Program-made: the position numbers and the translations under genes
Part shown: positions 1 through 8,200 of the stretch, one piece after another
Layout: every line of letters begins with the position of its first letter
Numbering within the stretch: the stretch's first letter is position 1
The notes under the pieces: model-generated
The model's database searches: none
What the model was told of the DNA's origin: nothing
The model's input: only the letters and a program-made list of their open reading frames with translations
Origin: Micromonospora echinofusca
GTDB lineage: Bacteria > Actinomycetota > Actinomycetes > Mycobacteriales > Micromonosporaceae
Direction of reading: 5' to 3'
NCBI RefSeq assembly: GCF_900091445.1
Contig: NZ_LT607733.1
Span: 6,537,001 to 6,601,000 of the forward strand
DNA length: 64,000 nt

Positions 1-233
1 AGGCCGCCATCGAGGCGGCCACCGAGCTGGGCGAGCGGCTGGTGGTGGTGCTCGGCGACCCGGCCTACTACCACCGGTTCGGCTTCGGTCGGGCCGACCG
101 GATGGGCCTGACCAGCCCCTGGTCGGGTCTCGGCGACCCCTGGCAGGCGCTGGTGCTGCCGCCGGCCACGAGCGGCGAGGGCCCGCCGCCGCGCGGCGAG
201 GTGCTCTTCCCGCCCCCCTGGTCCAAGGTCTGA
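1..233 (+). CDS. GNAT family N-acetyltransferase, C-terminal part
   Basis: Only the last 76 codons are present (first complete codon at 3); the gene begins upstream of the window. The visible part carries LVVVLGDPAYYHRFGF, the strand-turn with a Tyr-Tyr and R-F-G-F typical of the acetyl-CoA-binding end of YhbS-like GNAT enzymes, which acetylate small molecules or protein amines. The tail is rich in Pro and Gly and ends in WSKV. The substrate cannot be told from this fragment. It faces the ATPase gene tail to tail with a gap of about 90 bases. Confidence 0.75.
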   Translation, partial: AAIEAATELGERLVVVLGDPAYYHRFGFGRADRMGLTSPWSGLGDPWQALVLPPATSGEGPPPRGEVLFPPPWSKV

Positions 234-324
234 CGCCCCGCTGGCCCGACGCTCGACGCCCGCGCCGCGCCGGGCCCGCGCCGCCCTGATCGGCGTGGCG
301 CCCGTCCCGGTCCGTGGTGGCTGG

Positions 325-1566
325 TCAGGCCGGTTGGGTACGCAGGTAGCGGCCGAAGTGGGGGACGGTGAAGGCGACCGTGCCGCGTTCCCCGGAGTAG
401 ATCAGCCCCTTCTTGATCAGCGCGTCGCGGGCCGGGGAGAGGCTGGCCGGCTTGCGCCCCAGGGCGCGGGCGATCTCCGCCGTCGGCACCGCGGCGTCCA
501 TGTCGTCCCGGCCCCCGCCGTCGATCTCGCCCTCCACCAGGGACAGCGTGGCCATGGCCCGCATGTACTCGCGTTCGGCCGGGGTGGCCCGCTCGAAGCG
601 GGAACCGAAGAAGCCGACCGCCAGCTCGGCCTCGGCCTCCGGCGCGGCGACCCGTACGTCGGCGGCGGTGATCGGCGAGCGGGGCGCGTGGTCCCAGGTC
701 GCCTTCCCGTACGCCTGGACGAAGTACGGGTAGCCGCCCGACTTCTCGTAGAGCAGGTCGAGCGCCTTCTGCTCGTACTCCACCTCCTCGCGCTCGGCCG
801 GCGCGCAGAGCGCCTGGTCGGCGGCGATCCGGTCGAGCCGGTCGATGCGCTGGTAGCGGAACAGCCGCTCGGAGTACGACTTGGCCGCGCTGAGAACGGC
901 CGGCAGGTGCGGCAGCCCGGCGCCGACCACGATCAGCGGCGCGCCGAGCTGGGACAGCTCGTGGCAGGCAGCGCAGAGCGCGGAGACGTCCTCCGGGCCG
1001 AGGTCCTGCATCTCGTCGATGAAGATCGCGATGCCCGTGCCGACGTCGGCGGCCACCGCCGCGGCGTCGGTGAGCAGCTCGACCAGGTCGATCTCGATGT
1101 CGCCGGAGTCGGCGCGGCCGCTGGCGGCGGGTACGTCGATGCCGGGCTGCCAGCGGTCGCGCAGCTTCGGGGCGGCGTTGCCGCGACCGGTCGGCGCGGT
1201 GCGCTGGGCGAACGCCTTGAGCACGCCGAGGAAGGCGTCGATCCGGTCGGGGGCGCGGTGGCGGGGCGCCAGCTCCCGGACGGCCATGTGCAGCGCGGCG
1301 GCGATCGGGCGGCGCAGCGACTGGTCCGGCCGGGCCTCGATCTTGCCGCTGCCCCAGAGGTGGTTGATGGCCTGGGAGCGGAGGGTGTTGAGCAGCACGG
1401 TCTTGCCGACCCCGCGCAGCCCGGTGAGCATCAGGCTGCGTTCGGGCCGGCCCCGGGCGATGCGCTCCAGCACGACGTCGAAGACGTCCAGCTCGCGCCC
1501 CCGCCCGGCGAGCTCGGGCGGGCGCTGGCCGGCGCCCGGGGCGTACGGGTTGCGGACCGGATCCAC
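325..1566 (-). CDS. Orc1/Cdc6-like AAA ATPase with C-terminal winged helix
   Basis: A 413-residue STAND/ORC-like P-loop ATPase. Walker A is GLRGVGKT (residues 49-56) and Walker B is FIDEMQD (182-188). The C-terminal ~70 residues (AEIARALGRKPASLSPARD, then IKKGLIYSG) look like a winged-helix DNA-binding domain. Such proteins couple ATP hydrolysis to DNA or protein remodelling; the cellular role is unknown. GTG at 1566 is chosen because the protein then begins MDPVRNPYAPGAGQRPPELAGR and a -10-like GATACT lies 9 bases upstream, giving a near-leaderless mRNA. An ATG at 1659 would fall inside a perfect palindrome, so it is unlikely. An ATG at 1608 is possible but would translate the candidate operator. 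Confidence 0.85.
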   Translation of the reverse strand: MDPVRNPYAPGAGQRPPELAGRGRELDVFDVVLERIARGRPERSLMLTGLRGVGKTVLLNTLRSQAINHLWGSGKIEARPDQSLRRPIAAALHMAVRELAPRHRAPDRIDAFLGVLKAFAQRTAPTGRGNAAPKLRDRWQPGIDVPAASGRADSGDIEIDLVELLTDAAAVAADVGTGIAIFIDEMQDLGPEDVSALCAACHELSQLGAPLIVVGAGLPHLPAVLSAAKSYSERLFRYQRIDRLDRIAADQALCAPAEREEVEYEQKALDLLYEKSGGYPYFVQAYGKATWDHAPRSPITAADVRVAAPEAEAELAVGFFGSRFERATPAEREYMRAMATLSLVEGEIDGGGRDDMDAAVPTAEIARALGRKPASLSPARDALIKKGLIYSGERGTVAFTVPHFGRYLRTQPA

Positions 1567-1575
1567 GCATCGCAC

Positions 1576-1581
1576 AGTATC
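1576..1581 (-). promoter_or_regulatory. -10 box of the ATPase gene
   Basis: On the minus strand GATACT lies about 9 bases before the GTG at 1566, a spacing expected for a leaderless or nearly leaderless transcript. No clear -35 is seen; the region where it would lie is covered by the dyad at 1587-1606. Confidence 0.4.
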
Positions 1582-1586
1582 GGGCC

Positions 1587-1606
1587 GTCTAGCTGCGGGA
1601 CTAGAC
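1587..1606. promoter_or_regulatory. GTCTAG-N8-CTAGAC dyad, candidate operator
   Basis: GTCTAG at 1587-1592 and CTAGAC at 1601-1606 form a perfect dyad just upstream of the ATPase -10 box, where a repressor would block RNA polymerase. The same dyad with the same 8-base spacer recurs at 1670-1689. CTAG is rare in DNA of this composition, so two matched pairs within 105 bases are unlikely by chance. The binding protein is unknown; the ATPase itself, with its winged helix, is one candidate. Confidence 0.5.
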
Positions 1607-1656
1607 ATGCGTAGATGGGGCAACCGGCGTGTCGGGGCGTCGGAAGCCTCTCGACA

Positions 1657-1702
1657 CAAAACTAGGGCTGTCTAGCGTCCACGCTAGACAGCCCTAGTTT
1701 TG
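1657..1702 (-). terminator. Perfect 22-bp stem, terminator of the LppU-like gene, containing a second dyad
   Basis: Two 22-base arms (1657-1678 and 1681-1702) are exact reverse complements separated by 2 bases. The stem starts 5 bases after the stop codon of the LppU-like gene and its minus-strand end reads TAGTTTTG, so it can act as an intrinsic terminator, probably in both directions. Positions 1670-1689 inside it repeat the GTCTAG-N8-CTAGAC dyad found before the ATPase gene, so the same DNA may also bind a regulator. Confidence 0.75.
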
Positions 1703-1706
1703 GTAA

Positions 1707-2678
1707 TCAGCGCTTCTTCAGGCAGAGCACGTAGTCGAGGAAGTCCAGCGAGTTGTCGTGCACGTAGTTCGCGGTCGCCTCCGGGGCCCGGGTCTTGCAC
1801 CGGTCGCCGTCCGCCGTGCCCGGGATCCGCAGCAGCACCTCGTACGTGTTGGGGCCGCAGGGCACCTTCCGCAGCTCGGCGTCGGTGGCCGTACCGTCGT
1901 TGACGACGCAGTCGCCCTTGGCGAAGTCCCTCCTGCTGGGGCTCGGTTTGGCGGAGGTCGGCGCGGCGCTGGGCTCGTCCGTGGGCTCGCTCGTCGGCCG
2001 GCCCGTCGGCTGGCCGCTCGGGTTCACCGGAGCGCTCACCGTCGGGGTCGCGATCGGATCGTCGTCCTCGCCAGCCTGGTAGAACCCCCAGCCGACGAGG
2101 GCGAGGCAGGGGCAGAGCAGGAGGACCACGACCAGGCCGATGATCAACGCGACCTTGCCGGCGCCGCTCTTCGCCGGCGGAGCGGCCGGCGGCATCCCGT
2201 ACGCACCGGGGCCCGGCGGCGGGGCGCCCCACTGGTTACCCGGGGCGGGCGTCGGCCCGGCCGGCGGATACGGCCCGGCCGCCGGGTAGCCGCCCTGGTC
2301 CGCCGGCGACGGGTAGCCGGCGCCGGAACTGGGCGGCGGATAGCCCGCGCCGGAACTGGGCGGCGGGTAGCCCGCGCCGGAGGTCGGTGGCGGGTAGGCC
2401 GGCTCCGGGGTCGGCGGCTGCGGCTGGTTCCACATCGGGTCCGACTGCCCCCACTGCGGCTCACCACCGGACGGCGGCTGGCCCCACTGCGGCTCGCTGC
2501 CGGGCTGCTGCTGGCCCCACTGCGGGTCACCCCCCGGCTGCTGCTGGCCCCACTGTCCGGCGGCCGGCGGCTGACCCCACTCGGGCAGCGTCGGGTCGAT
2601 GGGTGGCGGGCCGCCCGGGGTGCCGGGTGGGCGCTGGTAGGGGTCCTCCGGCTGCGCGGGTGATCCGTAGGTCGTCAT
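1707..2678 (-). CDS. LppU-like Pro-rich single-pass membrane protein (paralogue 1)
   Basis: A 323-residue protein. Residues 1-170 are a Pro/Gly/Gln-rich cytoplasmic region with repeats of QWGQ units (about 42-78) and of a 9-residue GYPPPSSGA unit (about 93-123). One membrane helix follows (175-199), then a Thr/Pro linker and an outer domain of about 70 residues with four Cys (257, 274, 294, 319) ending VLCLKKR. The outer domain matches that of the next gene (G-C-V-N-D, Y-E-V-L-R-I, V-L-C-L-K) and resembles the LppU/SCO3897 family of unknown function. It lies downstream of its paralogue on the same strand with an 85-base gap, so they may be co-transcribed. Confidence 0.8.
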   Translation of the reverse strand: MTTYGSPAQPEDPYQRPPGTPGGPPPIDPTLPEWGQPPAAGQWGQQQPGGDPQWGQQQPGSEPQWGQPPSGGEPQWGQSDPMWNQPQPPTPEPAYPPPTSGAGYPPPSSGAGYPPPSSGAGYPSPADQGGYPAAGPYPPAGPTPAPGNQWGAPPPGPGAYGMPPAAPPAKSGAGKVALIIGLVVVLLLCPCLALVGWGFYQAGEDDDPIATPTVSAPVNPSGQPTGRPTSEPTDEPSAAPTSAKPSPSRRDFAKGDCVVNDGTATDAELRKVPCGPNTYEVLLRIPGTADGDRCKTRAPEATANYVHDNSLDFLDYVLCLKKR

Positions 2679-2763
2679 CTCTTCCTCAGGGGTGCGGGTG
2701 GATCAGGGGTGCGTGGTCCAGGGTGCGGTGCTCAGGGGGTGTGGATGGTGCCGGTCGCGGCGC

Positions 2764-3372
2764 TCAGCGCTGCTTCAGGCAGAGCACGAAGTCGAGGGTG
2801 TCCAACTCGCTGTCGAAGAAGTACCAGTTGGTGTAGCCGTCGACCTTCGCGCACTTCGCGGCGGCGTCCTTCTCGCCGCTGGTCGCCCCGTCGATGCGGC
2901 GCAGCACCTCGTACGTCTGCGGGGCACAGTCGCTGATCAGCAGCTTGGGCTTGCCGCCGGCGGGGCCGTCGTTGCGGACGCACTGGCCCGCCTTGACGAA
3001 GCGCGGGTCGGCCGAGGACTCGGGGGCGGGCGGCGTGCCCGGGGCGGCGGTGGCCGCGCCCGTCGTCGCCGTCGGCGGTTCGGTCTTCGCCGCGGGTGCG
3101 GGCTCGCTCGGCGTGGCGACCGGCGTGTCGTCGTCCTGACCGAGCAGGTAGAGCACGGCGGCGCCGCCGACGACCAGCAGGGCCACCGTCGCCAGCACCG
3201 CGACGACCGGGCCCGCCCGCCCGCGTCGGCGCTGCGGGGGCGGGGCGGGACTTCCCGCGTACGGGGCCTCCCCGCCACCCCACCCGCCGGCCGGCGGACC
3301 GTACGACTCGTCGGGGCGTCGCCCGTGCCACGGGTCCGGGTCCCCGTGACCCGGTGCTCCGTAGTTCGCCAT
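2764..3372 (-). CDS. LppU-like single-pass membrane protein (paralogue 2)
   Basis: A 202-residue paralogue of the adjacent gene: short Gly/Pro-rich cytoplasmic region (1-50), basic stop RRRGR, membrane helix (54-77), acidic Asp-Asp-Asp turn, Pro/Thr/Ala linker, and an outer domain with Cys 131, 149, 174 and 198 ending VLCLKQR. The four Cys positions match those of paralogue 1, so two disulfides are likely outside the cell. ATG at 3372 is chosen because the N-terminus MANYGAPGHG resembles the MTTYGSPAQP start of the paralogue. The gene is divergent from the EamA transporter. The function is unknown. Confidence 0.8.
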   Translation of the reverse strand: MANYGAPGHGDPDPWHGRRPDESYGPPAGGWGGGEAPYAGSPAPPPQRRRGRAGPVVAVLATVALLVVGGAAVLYLLGQDDDTPVATPSEPAPAAKTEPPTATTGAATAAPGTPPAPESSADPRFVKAGQCVRNDGPAGGKPKLLISDCAPQTYEVLRRIDGATSGEKDAAAKCAKVDGYTNWYFFDSELDTLDFVLCLKQR

Positions 3373-3452
3373 GCACGCCTCCCGTGCGAGTGGTGAGAGG
3401 CCGGCCACCAACGAGGGACGCCGACGCCGAGGCCACCGTAGCGTGTCCACCG

Positions 3453-4481
3453 ATGAGCCCACCTCCACCGAGTGCACCGCCGCCGGCCGACGCCGGCACC
3501 CGAACGGGCCCGGGAGCCGGGACCGTTCGTACGGCTGCCGCCAGGCCGGCGCTGCTCTGGACCGCTCTGCTGCTGGTCTACGTCCTCTGGGGCTCCACCT
3601 ATCTGGGCATCCGGATCGCGGTGGAGTCCATGCCGCCGCTCGGTTCCGCCGCCGCCCGGTTCGCCGCCGCCGCCCTGGTGCTGGCGATCGTGCTCCGGTT
3701 ACGGCGGGGGCGCGGCGCGCTGCGGGTCGACCCCTACCAACTCGCCTCGGCAGCGCTGGTCGGCGTGCTCCTGCTGGCCGGCGGCAACGGGCTGGTGGTG
3801 CTCGCCGAGTCCGGGCCGCCGGGGGTCGCGGTGCCCTCGGGGATCGCCGCGCTGCTGGTGGCCACCGTTCCGCTGCTGGTGGTGCTGTTGCGTACGGTCA
3901 CCGGCGACCGACCCCGGTCGTGGACGCTGGCCGGGGTGACGCTGGGCTTCGTCGGGCTGGTGCTGCTGGTGCTGCCGACCGGCGGGACGGGTGCCGTGCC
4001 GCTCACCGGGGCGCTGACCGTGGTCGTCGGCGCCACCTGCTGGTCGGTCGGCTCCTTCCTCTCCGGGCGCATCCGGATGCCCGCCGATCCGTTCGTCGCC
4101 ACCGTCTACGAGATGCTCGCCGGGGCGGCGGCACTCGCCGTTCTCTCGGTGGGCCGGGGCGAGCTGCGCGGCTTCGACCCGGGCACGGTGACGACCCGGT
4201 CGTGGCTCGCGCTCGCGTACCTGACGGTGGCCGGCTCGCTGGTGGCGTTCACCGCGTACGTCTGGCTGCTGCACCACGCCCCGATCTCGCTGGCCTCCAC
4301 GTACGCCTACGTCAACCCGGTGGTCGCGGTGGCGCTCGGCGCGTTGTTCGTGGCCGAGCCGGTCACCGCGCGGGTGGTGCTCGGCGGCGCGGTCATCGTC
4401 GCCGGGGTGGCCCTGGTGGTGAGCACCGAGAGACCGCGACGTCCCGCACCGGGGACCGCGCCGGAGCCGTCGCGGCGGTAG
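3453..4481 (+). CDS. EamA/DMT-family transporter with a TTA codon
   Basis: A 342-residue drug/metabolite-type exporter with about ten hydrophobic segments in two EamA repeats; the first begins ALLWTALLLVYVLWGSTYLGI. Such proteins move amino acids, purines or other metabolites across the inner membrane; the substrate is unknown. ATG at 3453 sits 8 bases behind TAGCGT (3439-3444), a leaderless start. Codon 83 (3699-3701) is TTA, very rare here, which could make translation depend on the bldA-type leucyl tRNA known from Streptomyces. The next gene starts 10 bases after the stop. Confidence 0.88.
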   Translation: MSPPPPSAPPPADAGTRTGPGAGTVRTAAARPALLWTALLLVYVLWGSTYLGIRIAVESMPPLGSAAARFAAAALVLAIVLRLRRGRGALRVDPYQLASAALVGVLLLAGGNGLVVLAESGPPGVAVPSGIAALLVATVPLLVVLLRTVTGDRPRSWTLAGVTLGFVGLVLLVLPTGGTGAVPLTGALTVVVGATCWSVGSFLSGRIRMPADPFVATVYEMLAGAAALAVLSVGRGELRGFDPGTVTTRSWLALAYLTVAGSLVAFTAYVWLLHHAPISLASTYAYVNPVVAVALGALFVAEPVTARVVLGGAVIVAGVALVVSTERPRRPAPGTAPEPSRR

Positions 4482-4491
4482 CGTCCGCCCC

Positions 4492-5121
4492 GTGTCGACG
4501 GGGCTGCTGGCGTGCGTGACACTGCTCGGCGCCCTGGCCGGCCTCGTCGCTCCCCGGGCCGCCCGCCACTTCACCGCCCCGCCCGCCGCAGGTGTCGTCA
4601 GGGCCATGCCGGGTGCGGCCGCGGGGGCGGTCGTGTTCGCCGGGCTCGCGGCGGCGCTGGGGGCCGACCCCGTTCTGCCCGTCCTCCTCGTGCTGGCGGC
4701 CGTCGGGCTGGTGCTCGCCCTGGTCGACCTGGCCTGCCTGCGGCTGCCCGACCCGCTGGTCGGCACCGCCGCGCTGGTCGCCGCCGTCGGCCTGGCCGGC
4801 GCGGCGCTGAGCTCCGGCAGCCCCGGGCGGCTGCTCGGGGCGGCGGCCGGGGCCGCGCTCTGCTTCGCCTGCCACGTGGTGCTGGCGTTGCTGCCCGGTT
4901 CCCGGCTGGGCTTCGGCGACGTGAAGCTCGCCGCCGTCCTGGGCCTGCCGCTCGGCTGGCTCGGCGGCTCGTCCCTGGCGCTCGGGCTGCTCCTGCCGCA
5001 CCTGCTGCACGGCGCGGTGGTGCTCGTCCTGCTGGCCGCCGGCAGGGTGCGCCGCGACACCCCGCTCCCGCTGGGCCCGGCCCTGCTCACCGGCGCCTGG
5101 CTGGCCGCCCTGACCGCCTGA
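4492..5121 (+). CDS. A24-family prepilin peptidase
   Basis: A 209-residue polytopic membrane aspartic peptidase. The catalytic pair is visible: Asp79 in LALVDLACLRLPD and Asp143 in GFGDVKL (140-146). The family cleaves the leader of type IV prepilins or Flp/Tad pilins; this short form lacks the N-terminal methylase domain, as is common for actinobacterial Tad-type enzymes. No pilin gene is nearby. GTG at 4492 follows TAGCGT, whose TAG is also the stop codon of the transporter gene, so the gene may have its own promoter overlapping that stop. Confidence 0.85.
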   Translation: MSTGLLACVTLLGALAGLVAPRAARHFTAPPAAGVVRAMPGAAAGAVVFAGLAAALGADPVLPVLLVLAAVGLVLALVDLACLRLPDPLVGTAALVAAVGLAGAALSSGSPGRLLGAAAGAALCFACHVVLALLPGSRLGFGDVKLAAVLGLPLGWLGGSSLALGLLLPHLLHGAVVLVLLAAGRVRRDTPLPLGPALLTGAWLAALTA

Positions 5122-5206
5122 GGCCGCCGCACGGACAGGTGCACCGGCCGCCCTGACCGCCTGACGCTCCGCACGGACAGGTGCACCGGGCGCCCTGACC
5201 GCCTGA
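5107..5206 (+). repeat. Tandem ~43-bp repeat spanning the 3' end of the prepilin peptidase gene
   Basis: The 15-mer GCCCTGACCGCCTGA occurs at 5107-5121, 5150-5164 and 5192-5206, and the stretch between copies (GCACGGACAGGTGCACCGG) is repeated too. The first copy is the last five codons, including the stop, of the peptidase gene. The gene end has therefore been duplicated about 2.3 times downstream, probably by replication slippage. Confidence 0.85.
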
Positions 5207-5211
5207 GCGCT

Positions 5212-5253
5212 CACCCCGCGGCCGGACCGAGGCCTACGGTCCGAGCGCGGGTG
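5212..5253. terminator. Hairpin between convergent peptidase and EndoQ-UvrD genes
   Basis: CGGACCG (5223-5229) and CGGTCCG (5237-5243) pair, with further G/C pairing outside (CACCCCGCG against GCGCGGGTG). It ends 3 bases before the stop of the minus-strand fusion gene, so it could stop transcription from both sides. There is no U-run. Confidence 0.5.
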
Positions 5254-5255
5254 GC

Positions 5256-8200
5256 TCAGATCAGGCGGAGCTGGCGGTCGCGGGGGCGGCGGGGCTCGGC
5301 CTCGCCGAAGCGCTCGAACAGGCCCGGGTCGATGGCGCCGAGGAACGGCGACGGTACGCACTCGCGTTCCGTTCCGTGTCGGCTGCGACGGGCGGCGTGG
5401 GTGACGTACAGCCGGTCCTGGGCGCGGGTCAGCCCGACGAAGAAGAGCCGTCGCTCCTCGGCGATCGCGTCGTCGTCGGGCATGCTGCCGGGCCAGCGCA
5501 GCGGGAGCAGCCCGTCCTCGGCGCCGACCAGGAAGACCACCGGGAACTCCAGCCCCTTGGCGGCGTGCAGGGTGAGCAGCGTGACCGCCTCGGCGCGGGG
5601 GTCGAGCGCGTCCACCTCCGCGCCGGTGGCGAGCTGGGAGAGGAACAGCGGCAGGTCGTCGCCGCAGCGGCGGGCCAGCGGGGTGAGCAGGTCGACGGCC
5701 GAGCGGACGTCCTCCGGGCGTACCGCGCCGGAGCCGTCCAGCGTGGGCACCGCGAAGCGCTCCGCCAGCACCTGCCCGGCCAGCCGGACGCGGGCGGCCA
5801 GCGAACCGTCGAGCCCGTCGGCGTGGCGCAGCTCGCGGGCGATGGCGGACACCCCGGGCCGGTCCCGCAGCCGGTCGTGCGAGCGCTTCTGCACGGGGAT
5901 GTTCGCCCGCGCCAGCGCGTCCACGATCGGTGCGGCCTGGGCGTCGGTGCGGTAGAGCACCGCGATGTCGGAGAAGGAGAGCGAGGTGGACCGGCCGTCG
6001 ATGCGCCCCGAGTCCAGGGACCGGTGGGAGAGCCCGCCGACCAGCTCGTCGATGGTGCGTACGACGAAGTCGGCTTCGTCGGCGACGGACGCCGCCGGGT
6101 AGCGACCCACCAGCGGGGCCTCCGGGTCGAGCCGGGCCGGGTCGAGGCGGCGACCCCGGACCAGCGACGACGGCGCGATGGCCTGCACGGCGGCGGCCAG
6201 GATCGGGGCCGAGGAGCGGTAGTTGCGGTTCAGCCGGACCAGCCGGGCGTCGGTGAAGTCCTGTGAGAAGCGCAGGAAGTAGCCGACGTCGGCGCCCCGG
6301 AAGGAGTAGATCGCCTGGTCCGGGTCGCCGATCGCGCAGAGGTTGCCGTCGGCGGGGCTGAGTAGGCGCAGCAGCTCGTACTGCACCTCGTCGACGTCCT
6401 GGTACTCGTCGACGAAGATCCAGCGCCAGCGCTCCCGGTACCGCTGCACCAGCTTCTTGTCGGCCTTCAGCAGCGCGACCGGCAGGGTCAGCAGCTCGTC
6501 CAGGTCCACCAGGTCCTGCTTGCGTAGCAGTGCCGCGTAGGCGGTGTCGTCGTCGCCGGCCTCGGCGCGGGCCTCCGCCCGCTGGGCGTCGTCGGCGATC
6601 CGGAAGTCCGCCGGGAGGCCGACGGCGTCGGCGTTCTCCCGCAGGATCGTCAGCCCCAGCGAGTGGAAGGTGCCGACGGTGACGTCCTCGGCGACCGGGC
6701 CGAGCAGGCCGTCGAGGCGGTGCCGCAGTTCCTCGGCGGCCCGCCGGGTGAACGTGATCGCCAAGCACTGCTCGGGGAAGACGTTCAGCTCCGCGCAGAG
6801 GTAGGCGATCCGGTGGGTCAACGTCCGGGTCTTGCCGGTGCCCGGCCCGGCCACGATGAGCAGCGGACCGCCCGGCGCGGAGGCGGCCACGCGCTGCATG
6901 GCGTCCAGGCGGTCCAGCAGGCCGGTGCCGACCTCCTCCATCCCGGCGAGCATCGGCTCGAACGGCTCGTGCGGCGAGGGCGTCGGCGCGATCGGGGGCG
7001 GCGGCGCGGGCGGTGCGGCCTTGCGCTTGGGCTCGGCCCTGGCCGCCGTCGGGCGCTTGGCCCGGGGCTTCGGCGCCGGCTCCGCGGGGGTGCGCTGCGC
7101 CGGCACGGGTACGTCGAAGAGGGTCTCCTGCGCCGTACCGGCGTCGCCGCCCAGCTCGGCCGGGTCGAAGAGGGTGATGACGCCGTACTCGCCGTCGTAG
7201 CCGGGGACGCGGCGCACGTCGCCCCGGCGCAGCCGGCCGATGCCCTCGGCGAGCAGTTCCCCGCCGACCCGGCCGATCTCGTCGAGCGGCGTGGTGGTGA
7301 GGATCTCCAGCTCGGGGCCGAGCGCGGCGATCAGCTCGTGGAGTTTCCCCTCGACCCGCTTGGACCGGGCACCCACCTTGTTGAGTTCGCCGAGGATCTC
7401 GGCCAGCGGCACCAGGTGGGTGACGTCGCGGGCGTGCGCGGGGCGGTGCCCCGACGGGCGGTCGGCCAGCTCCTCGATCCGGCTGAGCACGCCGACGGTC
7501 AGCGGCTTGCCGCACTCGGGGCAGCGGCCACCGGCGGCCCGGGTCTGCTCGGGCGACCAGTTGACCCCGCAGAGCCGGTGCCCGTCCGCGTGGTACTTGC
7601 CCTCCTCGGGGAAGAACTCGATGGTCCCGGCGAGCCCGTCACCCGTACGCAGGGCGTCGCGGATGGCGAAGTAGTCGCGGGCGGTGGCGAAGACGGTGGC
7701 CTCCCGGGCCAGCGCCGGCGGCGAGTGCGCGTCCGAGTTGGACACCAGTTGGTAGCCGTCCAGGCTGCCGACGCGCCAGTTCATCCCGGGGTCGGAGGAG
7801 AGGCCGGTCTCCACCGCGAAGATGTGTTCGGCGAGGTCGGCGTAGCAGTCGGCGATCGCGTCGAAGCCCGACTTGGAGCCCAGCGCGGAGAACCACGGGG
7901 TCCAGATGTGCGCCGGCACCAGGTAGCCGTCCGCGCTGGCCTCCAGCGTGATCTCCAGCAGGTCCCGGGAGTCCAGGCCGAGGATCGGCCGGCCGTCCGA
8001 GCCGAGGTTGCCGATCCGCCCGAGCGCGGCGTTGAACCGGGCCACCGCGTCCAGGTCGGGCAGGTAGATCAGGTGGTGCACCTTGCGGGTGCGGTCGTCC
8101 CGCTTGTAGATCGTGGAGATCTCCACGCTGAGCATGAACCGGACCGGGTCCGCCTCCGCCTCGCTGGCCAGCCGGGGCGGCAGCCGGCGGGCGATGTCCC

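Noticed and set aside
1567..1659. Longer start of the ATPase gene (ATG at 1659 or 1608)
   Set aside because: The upstream start lies inside the perfect palindrome and the intervening codons have no family similarity; GTG 1566 fits a -10 box and the family N-terminus.
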